A stretch of DNA of 64,000 nt from Flavobacterium sp. 11 (GTDB lineage Bacteria > Bacteroidota > Bacteroidia > Flavobacteriales > Flavobacteriaceae), in assembly GCF_002754315.1 (NCBI RefSeq), contig NZ_PEFE01000001.1, positions 2,418,001-2,482,000 of the forward strand, written 5' to 3'. Below the pieces are notes generated by a model. That model was not told the origin of the DNA. It was given only the letters and a program-made list of their open reading frames with translations, and did no database searches. Below are positions 1 through 8,409 of the stretch, piece by piece. Position numbers and translations under genes: made by a program. Within the stretch, counting starts at the first letter, position 1; each line of letters opens with the position of its first letter.

Positions 1-1016
1 GTAAAAGGAAAAAAGGAAGGATCGGTTAAGGCATGATTGAAAAATGCGGTTCTGTCTCCCTGAAAGCCAATTTTTATCTGGAGGTCATCAATTTCTTTGG
101 TAATTCGTTCCACTTCTCGAAGTCCCGTTTGGTAAATTTCATCCGGTGTTTTATTAGTAGTGGTACCTACGCTAACTAAATATTCATACATTGCTTTCCC
201 ATTGGGTAAATCATTATAGCCTGCTGTAGTTCTGGCTTTTAGCAAATAAACATTTTTTAAATAATCAGCCAGTTTTCGGTAAGTAGGGATTATTTTAGTG
301 GTGATAGCATTTTGATAGGCCAGTTGTATCGCTTTTTTTTCTTTTGCAGAAAAGGAGGTTGGTATATTTAGGACTGGTTCATAAAAAATATTCTTTAGGG
401 TATCTGTTGCAGTTTGCGCTTCCAGTTGTGGAATCATTTTAACAACTAATGCTTTGGGAAGTACCATTCCTATTGCAACACCTTTGTCAAAATTGGCTAT
501 AGCAGTATCAGCCCATATTGTAAAACTTTCTATTCGTTTAATCCAGTTTTCGTAATCTTTTACTGTTTTAAAAGGTTGAGCACTTTTTCCTGAACCAAGA
601 GATGGTAATGAATTTGGTAGTGACCTATAATGGCTAAAGGGCATGTATTCAAAATGAAATTTTTCTCTTTCCAGGGCTTGTTTTAATTGAAGGCTCGCGA
701 TATCGAAAGCAATTTTATCAAAGGAATTGAGGCTTTTTCTATCAAAAGTTTCTAACCGTTTTTGATATTTTATGGTGAAGTCGTGTTTCTTTTTCAGATA
801 CGGTTCTGCGATATCGTTTGGTAATAAATCGTTGTATCTGTTGTCGCCTCTAGACGTGGCAGAAATAGGGTCAAATAGTAATCCTTCTTCGTAATAATCA
901 TCCAGAAATTTATTGAATATAGCATTGTTGGCTGGTTTTTGGGCCAATAGAAAAGTACTGCATAAAACGAACAGGATTACTGTCGTTTTTCTAAAAAGGC
1001 TTTTTACTAGATTCAT
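1..1016 (-). CDS. DUF885 family secreted protein (partial, N-terminal part)
   Basis: The reading frame is open on the minus strand from an ATG at 1016 to the left edge, about 338 codons, so the C-terminal part lies outside the window. It begins with MNLVKSLFRKTTVILFVLC and a hydrophobic stretch ending in LLAQK, a signal peptide that places the protein in the periplasm or outside. Sequence such as SATSRGDNRYNDLLPND near residue 50 and the helical charged body fit the DUF885 family, whose members are thought to be metallopeptidase-like. The expected metal-binding motif would be in the missing part, so activity cannot be judged. It is divergent from the SusC gene across a 660-bp gap, and a functional link to that locus is not shown. 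Family assignment is from memory of the family and is moderately sure. Confidence 0.65.
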   Translation of the reverse strand, partial: MNLVKSLFRKTTVILFVLCSTFLLAQKPANNAIFNKFLDDYYEEGLLFDPISATSRGDNRYNDLLPNDIAEPYLKKKHDFTIKYQKRLETFDRKSLNSFDKIAFDIASLQLKQALEREKFHFEYMPFSHYRSLPNSLPSLGSGKSAQPFKTVKDYENWIKRIESFTIWADTAIANFDKGVAIGMVLPKALVVKMIPQLEAQTATDTLKNIFYEPVLNIPTSFSAKEKKAIQLAYQNAITTKIIPTYRKLADYLKNVYLLKARTTAGYNDLPNGKAMYEYLVSVGTTTNKTPDEIYQTGLREVERITKEIDDLQIKIGFQGDRTAFFNHALTDPSFFPF

Positions 1017-1677
1017 GTAAGAATTGTTTAAAAAATGATTAAATGATGTGTATTAGATTTTAATTTTTATAAAAATCTGATAGTGTGGTGAGTATGCTTA
1101 AAAAAAACGTTCTTAGTATGCGCTAATTTATGCTTTATTTTATGAACTATAACAATTTTTTCCTTCAAAAATGGATGGTATATTATACAAATGTTAACTA
1201 TCTGTTATTTAAAAAAGGTTTGGTCTTACTGTTGTTTTAAATTTGATTTTAGCAAATTGTGCCTAAGAATTATTAGTGACGTACTTTGTTTGAACATTTT
1301 TTTTAGATGCAAATAATAGAATAAAAGCAGCTTTTGAAGACTTCTTCAATACCTAAAAAATGATAACGAAATTCATGACAAACATCCTTTATTTCAGTTG
1401 TTTATTGGTGAATGTAATTTGATTTTACGTTCGTTGAGTTCGTAATCGGGAATAGCGGTAGCAACTACTTTATATCATAAAAAAATCACGGTTAGTATGC
1501 TTTTTAAATACTTAATTTCTATCTGGTTTAGTTGTGATTTTGCCTCTTTTATTTTTTCTTTTTTTTACTGTCATACACTTTTTTGTTTTTGAAAAATTTA
1601 CTTTTTGTTATTTCGCAATTAACATAAGTTTAGCAAATATCGATTCTATTTGTCCATTATAAATAAATTGATAAAAG
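1017..1677. other. 660-bp intergenic region between DUF885 gene and SusC
   Basis: No convincing gene is visible. The stretch is AT-rich with poly-T tracts and presumably carries the divergent promoters. A likely SusC promoter sits at its right end. Around 1380-1475 the minus strand reads a short open stretch VVATAIPDYELNERK followed by IKLHSPINN and a stop, with an in-frame stop just upstream. It has protein-like composition and could be the tail of a decayed gene, but it is too short to assign. The block CTGTCATA at 1568-1575 resembles half of an enterobacterial Pho box. That is noted only because the downstream genes look phosphate-related. Confidence 0.4.
1604..1633 (+). promoter_or_regulatory. 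Predicted promoter of susC/susD phosphate-related operon
   Basis: TTTG at 1604-1607 and TAAGTTTAG at 1625-1633 are separated by 17 bp. They match the Bacteroidota/Flavobacterium promoter pattern (TTTG, about 17-23 bp, TAnnTTTG) with one deviation in the -7 box. A start around 1640 would leave a leader of about 40 nt before the SusC ATG at 1678. Confidence 0.45.
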
Positions 1678-4629
1678 ATGAAAAAAATTAGATTTTTGAT
1701 GCTATTCTTTTTAACCGTTTTCTCTGTTGCTGCTTGGGCTCAAACAGAAGTGACAGGAGTAGTATTAGATGATGCCAATTTTCCGTTACCAGGAGTTAAT
1801 GTGTTAGTAAAGGGAAATAAAAAAGGAATAGTTACAGATCTTGATGGTCGTTTTAGTATTAAAGCATCTGTTGGTGATGTTATAGAGTTTTCTTATATAG
1901 GATTAGAAACACAAGAAGTAACGATTAAAAACTACAACAAATTAGATATAAAATTGCAAGCAAGCGCCATGCAACTTGAAGATTTGGTAGTAGTGGGATA
2001 TGGTTCAAAACGAAAAAGAGATGTTACAGGTGCAGTAACTTCAGTTAAAAGTGATGCGTTTAACCGAGGTATAGTTACTTCACCGGAGCAATTAATACAA
2101 GGTAAGGTTTCTGGGGTAAACATCACTTCTGCAAGTGGAGAACCAGGTAGTAACCAAGCCATAAGCATACGTGGTCAAGGTGGAGTTCGTACTGGAAGTA
2201 CGCCTTTATTTGTTATTGATGGATTTGCTCTTGATAATTCAAGTACAGGCGGAGCAACAAATCCGCTTAGTTTTATTAATGCTGACGATATAGAATCTAT
2301 CGACGTGTTGAAAGATGCTTCTGCTACAGCTATTTATGGTTCAAGAGGAGCTAATGGAGTTATCTTGATTACCACAAAAAGAGGTAAAAAAGGACAATCT
2401 AAAGTAACGTATTCAACAAGTCTTGGAACCTCAAATATGGCCAAAGAAATCCCTGTTTATAGTGCAGATGCTTTTAGAGCAAAAGTAGTTGAAATCGGTG
2501 GGCAGCTAATTGATTTGGGTGGATCTACTAATTGGCAAAAAGAAATAACAAGAACAGCATTCTCTCAAAACCATAACTTAAATTTAAGTGGTGGTGCTGA
2601 TAATCTAACGTATTTTGCTTCTATTGGTCACCAAGATCAACAAGGTATTTTAAAAAATAGCGAACTGAAAAAGATTTCCGGTAGAATTAATCTAACCCAA
2701 AAACTGTTAAACAACAGGCTTAAGATTGATTTGAACTTGAATGCTACCAATACTAAAAGTGAGAGGCCGGCTATAGAAAGTTTGATAGGTACTGCATTGA
2801 GTTTGAATCCAACGTATCCTGCATATGATGAAAATGGTGCTCCTTCCATATTTGCAGATGTTTTTAATCCGTTGATACGTCTTGATTTGTATGAAGATTT
2901 GACCAATACAAACCGAATTATTGCTAATATTTCTCCTTCATTTGAAATTATCAAAGGATTGGATTATAAGTTAAATTTAGGTGTTGATAACTCTAATTCT
3001 GACCGAGACATACAAAATCGTCCAAGTACATTACCGCAACAAGATGGAAGACTGGATTCGTATTATATCAGTAATAAAAACAATCTGATTGAAAACTATA
3101 TCACTTACAACTTTGATTTAAAAGAGCATAATTTTTCTCTTTTGGCAGGTCATTCGTACCAAAAGACATTTGTGCAATACAGACATTGGAGTATTGATAA
3201 ATTTAAAGATAATGGTATCGACCCAAAATACAATCCTGGTTTGGGACAAGAATTGGATTTAATAGATAATTTACCATCAGGATCTGCTATTAAAAATGAA
3301 CTGCAATCCTTTTTTGGAAGAGTAGGGTATAGCCTTAAAGACCGCTACTTATTGACTGCTACGTTCCGTAGAGATGGTTCTTCAAAATTTGGAAGCAACA
3401 ATAAGTACGGAAACTTTCCTTCATTTGCTGCCGGTTGGAGAATTTCAGAAGAAGAATTTATGAAATCATTACCATTTAGCAACCTAAAACTTAGAGCTGG
3501 TTGGGGACGAACAGGAAATCAGGAAATTCCATCCAAAATTACACAAGCTTCGTCTACAACATCAGTGACAGGAAGTACCAGTTATCCGCTTTATCCAACA
3601 GATATTTTTTCTGGAGGAACTACTTATGCGCGTCTAGCTAATCCAGATATCCAGTGGGAAGTATCTACACAGACCAATGTTGGTTTAGATTTCGGATTGT
3701 TTAATGGCGCTTTATCGGGAACGGTAGATTATTTTAACAAAGTTTCTGATAATATTTTACTTGAAGTGGTACCGTCAGATCCTATTCAAGCCGCTTCAAC
3801 GTATTGGACCAATGTGAAGGATATGACCATCACTAATAAAGGTTTAGAATTAGCGCTTGCTTACGAATACAAAAATGAAAATGGTGTTTCATTTGGTTTA
3901 GGCGGTAATGTATCGTTCATAGACAACAAAATCGAAAATTCTCCTTTTACTGTTTTAACAACAGGAAGTGCTTCAGGTTCAGGTCTTTCGTCAGCTACTA
4001 TTAATGGATATGTGAACGGACAACCTATTGGTACCTTTTACATGAAAGAATTCGTTGGTGTTAATGATCAAGGAATGAGCATGTTTAGAGATGTTAACGG
4101 TGATGGTTTAGATACTGATGCAGACAGAGTAGTTGCCGGTAGTGCATTACCAGACAAATTATACAGTTTTTATGGTAACATCGCATACAAAGGATTTGAT
4201 TTGAACTTTAATTTCAATGGGGTTTCAGGGAATAAAATCTATGATAATACTGCCAATTCAAATTTTTACAAAGCTAGATTAGCAAAATCATTGAATACAA
4301 CTGCTGCAGCAGCTCAATATCCATCAGAATCAATAACTAATCCGGCCTCGATTTCAACACGATACTTGAAAAATGGTGCTTTTCTTCGCTTGAACAACCT
4401 TTCATTAGGATATAATTTAAATCCTAAAATGATAGGTATTCAAGACTGGGTTAGTTCGATGAGGTTTTCTTTAACAGGACAAAATTTATTTGTTATTACG
4501 GATTATGACGGGTACGATCCAGAGGTTAATACAGATAGATCAGTAGATGGTGTTACTTCTTATGGTATTGATTATTTGAGTTATCCAAAAGCAAGAACAT
4601 TTCTATTCGGATTCAATGTTTCATTTTAA
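1678..4629 (+). CDS. SusC/RagA-family TonB-linked outer-membrane transporter
   Basis: This 983-residue outer-membrane protein is the transporter half of a SusC/SusD pair. A signal peptide (MKKIRFLMLF to AWAQ, residues 1-22) is followed by a carboxypeptidase-regulatory-like beta-sandwich (about 24-105, with the LDDANFPLPGVNVLVKG and DLDGRFSI signatures). The SusC junction LEDLVVVGYGSKRKRDVTGA comes next, then the plug (about 110-240, including VIDGF and GSRGANGVILITTKRGKKG) and a 22-stranded barrel ending in the aromatic FGFNVSF. There is no STN domain, so it is probably not linked to a FecR/sigma pair. It is followed after 15 bp by its SusD partner. The substrate cannot be read from the sequence. 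The downstream phosphatases suggest phosphorylated organic molecules. Family is certain, substrate is inference. Confidence 0.95.
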   Translation: MKKIRFLMLFFLTVFSVAAWAQTEVTGVVLDDANFPLPGVNVLVKGNKKGIVTDLDGRFSIKASVGDVIEFSYIGLETQEVTIKNYNKLDIKLQASAMQLEDLVVVGYGSKRKRDVTGAVTSVKSDAFNRGIVTSPEQLIQGKVSGVNITSASGEPGSNQAISIRGQGGVRTGSTPLFVIDGFALDNSSTGGATNPLSFINADDIESIDVLKDASATAIYGSRGANGVILITTKRGKKGQSKVTYSTSLGTSNMAKEIPVYSADAFRAKVVEIGGQLIDLGGSTNWQKEITRTAFSQNHNLNLSGGADNLTYFASIGHQDQQGILKNSELKKISGRINLTQKLLNNRLKIDLNLNATNTKSERPAIESLIGTALSLNPTYPAYDENGAPSIFADVFNPLIRLDLYEDLTNTNRIIANISPSFEIIKGLDYKLNLGVDNSNSDRDIQNRPSTLPQQDGRLDSYYISNKNNLIENYITYNFDLKEHNFSLLAGHSYQKTFVQYRHWSIDKFKDNGIDPKYNPGLGQELDLIDNLPSGSAIKNELQSFFGRVGYSLKDRYLLTATFRRDGSSKFGSNNKYGNFPSFAAGWRISEEEFMKSLPFSNLKLRAGWGRTGNQEIPSKITQASSTTSVTGSTSYPLYPTDIFSGGTTYARLANPDIQWEVSTQTNVGLDFGLFNGALSGTVDYFNKVSDNILLEVVPSDPIQAASTYWTNVKDMTITNKGLELALAYEYKNENGVSFGLGGNVSFIDNKIENSPFTVLTTGSASGSGLSSATINGYVNGQPIGTFYMKEFVGVNDQGMSMFRDVNGDGLDTDADRVVAGSALPDKLYSFYGNIAYKGFDLNFNFNGVSGNKIYDNTANSNFYKARLAKSLNTTAAAAQYPSESITNPASISTRYLKNGAFLRLNNLSLGYNLNPKMIGIQDWVSSMRFSLTGQNLFVITDYDGYDPEVNTDRSVDGVTSYGIDYLSYPKARTFLFGFNVSF

Positions 4630-4644
4630 TAAAAGACAATTCAC

Positions 4645-6339
4645 ATGAAAAATAAATTTTTAATAGCACTTACAGTATTATCCACTTTTATGCAATTTGG
4701 GTGTTCTGATCTAGAGGAAGAGGTATTGGATGAATCCTTGACTGGAGGAGCAAAAATGGATGCAATTGCAGATGGAAGTATTTCTCCGGCTTATGCAGTT
4801 TTACCCAACTTGTTTTTGCATACCAGTTATTTTACACTTCAGGAAATATCAACAGATGAAGCTATTTTACCGTATAGAGGCGGAACAGATTGGGGTGACA
4901 ACGGAATCTTTATTGATATGCACCGTCATACCTATTCTAGCTCTCATATTCGTATAAAAGATACTTGGGGATCTATTACTCAAGGCATCTCCCGATCAGT
5001 AACGGCAATAAATGCGCTGGCTCCATTGGCAGAAACAAATCCAACAGCTAAAATCTATTTAGCGGAAGCCCGTGGATTGAGAGCTTACTATTCGATGTTG
5101 AGTTTGGACTTATTCGGATTGATTTTTGTAAAAGAAAATCCAGCGGAAGTTTCCACTATTGTCCGTGGTAATGATGCGGTAGAATACATTGCAAAAGAAT
5201 TAGTAGCAATTGAGAATGAAGTGAGTACAACAGCTGGACCTGGCCGTATTACTAAAGGTGCCGTATGGGGACTTTTGTCTCGTTTGTATTTGAATGCTGC
5301 GGTTTACCGTGATCCGTATGCCACTAATTTTGATTTTAAATCAGACGATATGGATAAGGTTATTTCGTATACCGATAAAATTATAGCATCTGGTCAGTAC
5401 AATCTTTCTTCGGAATATTTTGAAATCTTTGACGATGAAAATCATACCAATAAAGAATTAATTTTTGCTGTTGATCAACGTGCCGAATTGAACGGACACA
5501 ATCGTTTGGCTTATTTCTCTTTGTCTGGTGATATGTTCCCTAGTCCTGCATTTCCTAGAGCAAACGGAACTGACGGTCCAGCGATTACCCCTGATTTTTA
5601 TCAGACATGGGTTTCGGCGTATGGAGCTAAAGATCCTGCAACTGCCGATCCTCGATTTTTTAAAGAGAATCTTAGAATACCTGCTGATTCTTGTATCGCT
5701 GCAAAAGACTTTGAAGTGAATCGAGGTATATTAAGAGGACAACAATACGGATTAATTACCACTGCAAACGGACAACCATTTGCGCGTTGTGCGGATGGTG
5801 TTGGTTATAAAATAAGTAAGCTTCGCAACATTACAAGATCGGATAAAACCAAGTTAGTAAACCATACGCAGTTTATCGATTTTACCGCTGCAGGAAGTGG
5901 ATACAGTACTGGGTATAGAGTTTTGAAATATGAGTTCAGTAAAAAATCGGATACCGGAAGAAACAAAGGAGATGCGGATATTGTTATCATGCGTTTAGCT
6001 GATATTTACATGATGCGTGCCGAGGCAAAATTGCGTAAATCAAACGATATGGGTGGTGCACTTGCAGATGTGAATGTAGTAAGAGCTTCAAGAACTGCTA
6101 GAATTGCTGCACCAGCATTAACATCTATGACACTTGATATTTTATATAGAGAACGTGGATTTGAATTTTACTGGGAAACGCTTAGACGTACGGATATGAT
6201 TCGTTTTGGAAAATACGAAGGAACGTGGACTGAAAAAACAGACAGTAATGTTCAGAAACGTCTTTTTCCAATTCCACAATCTGCTATTGACGGAGCTTCA
6301 GACAAGCCTGGGTATTTGGTTCAAAACGCAGGATATTAA
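4645..6339 (+). CDS. SusD/RagB-family surface nutrient-binding lipoprotein
   Basis: This 564-residue lipoprotein is the lid and binding partner of the preceding SusC. The signal peptide MKNKFLIALTVLSTFMQFGC puts the lipid-bearing cysteine at residue 20. It is followed directly by SDLEEE, a strong acidic export signal for placement on the cell surface in Flavobacterium-type bacteria. The SusD_RagB features are visible: the N-terminal LTGGAKMDA region, the TPR-like helices with EARGLRAYYSMLSLDLFG near residue 140, and the C-terminal ADIYMMRAEAKLR and YRERGFEFYWETLRRTDMIR blocks, ending with LFPIPQSAID. It is co-transcribed with susC (15-bp gap) and is followed by a hairpin. Family is certain; ligand unknown. 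Confidence 0.95.
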   Translation: MKNKFLIALTVLSTFMQFGCSDLEEEVLDESLTGGAKMDAIADGSISPAYAVLPNLFLHTSYFTLQEISTDEAILPYRGGTDWGDNGIFIDMHRHTYSSSHIRIKDTWGSITQGISRSVTAINALAPLAETNPTAKIYLAEARGLRAYYSMLSLDLFGLIFVKENPAEVSTIVRGNDAVEYIAKELVAIENEVSTTAGPGRITKGAVWGLLSRLYLNAAVYRDPYATNFDFKSDDMDKVISYTDKIIASGQYNLSSEYFEIFDDENHTNKELIFAVDQRAELNGHNRLAYFSLSGDMFPSPAFPRANGTDGPAITPDFYQTWVSAYGAKDPATADPRFFKENLRIPADSCIAAKDFEVNRGILRGQQYGLITTANGQPFARCADGVGYKISKLRNITRSDKTKLVNHTQFIDFTAAGSGYSTGYRVLKYEFSKKSDTGRNKGDADIVIMRLADIYMMRAEAKLRKSNDMGGALADVNVVRASRTARIAAPALTSMTLDILYRERGFEFYWETLRRTDMIRFGKYEGTWTEKTDSNVQKRLFPIPQSAIDGASDKPGYLVQNAGY

Positions 6340-6430
6340 TTGGATTAAAAAGAGGATTATTGGTACAGTTTTAAAATAAAAAACCAAACAGTATCACATG
6401 AATTCACTTCCTAAAATATAATTTTATTAA

Positions 6431-6468
6431 AGACCTTTCGGTGTATTGTTATGATACCCGAAAGGTCT
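6431..6468 (+). terminator. Strong hairpin after susCD
   Basis: AGACCTTTCGG (6431-6441) pairs perfectly with CCGAAAGGTCT (6458-6468). Inner pairing GTAT/ATAC makes an even longer stem with one bulge. No T-run follows, so it may be a weak terminator, an RNA-stability element for susCD mRNA, or an attenuation site before the phosphatase gene. Confidence 0.5.
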
Positions 6469-6517
6469 ACATAATTAAATACGTTTATTAACATTACTTT
6501 TTTTTACAATTTATAGT

Positions 6518-8317
6518 ATGTCCCAATCATTTAAAATTTCAGTTCTTGTCTTGTTATTTTCTTTGCAGTTCATTCAGGCGCAAGACGTTCAAAAATATAA
6601 AATACATTCTCATAATGATTATGAGCAAAATATTCCGTTTTGGAGTGCTTACGCCAATGGTTTAAATTCTATTGAAGCGGATATTTTTTTAAAGGATAAC
6701 AACTTGTATGTAAGCCACACTGAGGGCGACATCAAAAAAGAACGTACTCTTGAAAAGCTGTACTTAGATCCTTTGCAACAAGTAATGGCGCTTCAACTGG
6801 GCAATCAGCAATCCATACAATTACTAATTGATATTAAAACGGAGTCTGTTGCAACGCTAAAAAAACTGATTGCTGTTTTAGAAAACTATCCGAACGTAAT
6901 AAACAATAAAAATTTCTCCATTGTCATATCGGGAAACCGACCAGAAGTAAAAACATATACGCAATACCCAAATTACATTCAATTTGATTATCAAAGTTTA
7001 GCGGGTATTCCCGAAAAAGAACAATGGGAAAAGGTGGCACTAATCAGTAAAAGTTTCAGTGAATTTTCATCTTGGAACGGAAAAGGACGACTTACTGCCG
7101 AAGATTACAAAAAGGTATCCGAAGCGATCAATAAGGCGCACAGTTTTGGAAAGCCATTCCGTTTTTGGGGTTGTCCAGATTCTAAAACCGCATGGAAAAC
7201 CTTCAAGGATCTTGGAGTCGATTTTATAAACACCGACATGCCTTACGAGAGTTCCCGCTACTTGAACACATTAGACAGTAGAGTTTTTTACAATACAATT
7301 GATTCGCCGGTTTACACCCCAACTTATTTGTCTGACAAGAAAAACAGTCCCATACAAAATGTTATTTTGCTTATAGGCGACGGGAATGGACTTGCTCAGA
7401 TTTCCAGTGCTGTTTTGGCTAATGGCGGTCAACTGACACTGACACAATTAAAAGCTATTGGGTTTTTAAAAACGCAGTCTTCAGATGATTTCACTACCGA
7501 TTCAGCTGCGGGAGGAACAGCTCTCGCCACTGGTCAAAAAACATATAACAGAGCTATTGGGGTGGATTCTTTCGGGAAACCTATTGAGAGCATTATGGAA
7601 CTTCTTACCAAAAAGGGATTTAGTACGGCTTGCATCACTACAGACCACATTACAGGAGCGACACCAGCTTCGTTTTATGCGCATCAAAAAGAACGAGATT
7701 TGACTGCAGCAATCGCTAATGATCTTATGAATAGTAAATTATCTCTTTTTATGGGTGGCGGAAGCCGAAATTTTGCTGATGGTTTTTCTAAAACTGATTT
7801 TTCAATTTTGAACTCCATTGCAGATGTTGCCAAAAGCAATAAGGATCAAGTGGGTCTTTTTTTCTCTGAAAATACGGTTCCCAGTGTTTTAAAAGGACGA
7901 GGCAATCTATTGGCGGAAGCCACAAAAAATGGATTGGAATTTTTGAATGCCAAGAATAAACCGTTCTTCCTTATGGTTGAAGGTGCTCAGATTGATTCCT
8001 ACGGTCATGCGAATAATGTACCCGGAATTGTTTCGGAAGGAATTGATTTTGATAGAGCCATAACCGAAGCGATTAAATTTGCAGATAAAACGGGCAACAC
8101 TTTGGTCATTGTTACCGCAGATCATGAGACTTCGGGGTTTACGCTACCGCAAGGAAATGTAAAAGAAAAAATGATTGAAGGCGATTTTACAACTTACGAT
8201 CATACTGGAATTATGGTACCTATATTTAGTTATGGACCTCAATCAGATATTTTTTCGGGAGTGTATGAAAACAATGAAGTTTTTCATAAAATTAAGCAAG
8301 TATTGCAGCTTAAATAA
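6518..8317 (+). CDS. Secreted fusion: PI-PLC/GDPD-like domain + alkaline phosphatase domain
   Basis: A 599-residue exported protein with a signal peptide ending at IQAQD (about residue 22). Residues about 25-245 resemble the PI-PLC/glycerophosphodiester phosphodiesterase fold found in Bacteroidota, starting with HSHNDYEQN and IEADIFLKD and ending with GVDFINTDMP. Residues about 275-595 are an alkaline phosphatase of the PhoA superfamily: metal-binding GDGNG, nucleophile serine 329 in TTDSAAGGTALATG followed by KTYNRAIGVD, then EGAQIDSYGHAN and TADHETSG metal ligands. The two activities could act in sequence, a diesterase opening a phosphodiester and the phosphatase releasing phosphate. It is downstream of susCD and convergent with a metallophosphoesterase. 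Domain calls are strong; the sequential reaction is inference. Confidence 0.9.
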   Translation: MSQSFKISVLVLLFSLQFIQAQDVQKYKIHSHNDYEQNIPFWSAYANGLNSIEADIFLKDNNLYVSHTEGDIKKERTLEKLYLDPLQQVMALQLGNQQSIQLLIDIKTESVATLKKLIAVLENYPNVINNKNFSIVISGNRPEVKTYTQYPNYIQFDYQSLAGIPEKEQWEKVALISKSFSEFSSWNGKGRLTAEDYKKVSEAINKAHSFGKPFRFWGCPDSKTAWKTFKDLGVDFINTDMPYESSRYLNTLDSRVFYNTIDSPVYTPTYLSDKKNSPIQNVILLIGDGNGLAQISSAVLANGGQLTLTQLKAIGFLKTQSSDDFTTDSAAGGTALATGQKTYNRAIGVDSFGKPIESIMELLTKKGFSTACITTDHITGATPASFYAHQKERDLTAAIANDLMNSKLSLFMGGGSRNFADGFSKTDFSILNSIADVAKSNKDQVGLFFSENTVPSVLKGRGNLLAEATKNGLEFLNAKNKPFFLMVEGAQIDSYGHANNVPGIVSEGIDFDRAITEAIKFADKTGNTLVIVTADHETSGFTLPQGNVKEKMIEGDFTTYDHTGIMVPIFSYGPQSDIFSGVYENNEVFHKIKQVLQLK

Positions 8318-8351
8318 TTGATTTAGTACTGCTATAAAAATTAAATTAAAA

Positions 8352-8391
8352 GAAAAAAAGAGGTTTCCTTATTAAGGAGACCTCTTTTTTT
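8352..8391. terminator. Bidirectional rho-independent terminator
   Basis: GAGGTTTCC (8360-8368) pairs with GGAGACCTC (8376-8384) with one G-U wobble. The hairpin is preceded by an A-tract and followed by seven T residues, so it can stop transcription of both the phosphatase fusion (plus strand) and the convergent metallophosphoesterase (minus strand). Confidence 0.85.
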
Positions 8392-8409
8392 ATGAAGAAC
8401 TATTTTCTT

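Noticed and set aside
1380-1475. Minus-strand protein-like stretch VVATAIPDYELNERK to a stop
   Set aside because: It has believable composition but is only about 24 codons after an in-frame stop, with no start codon and no recognised family. Kept only as a possible gene relic.
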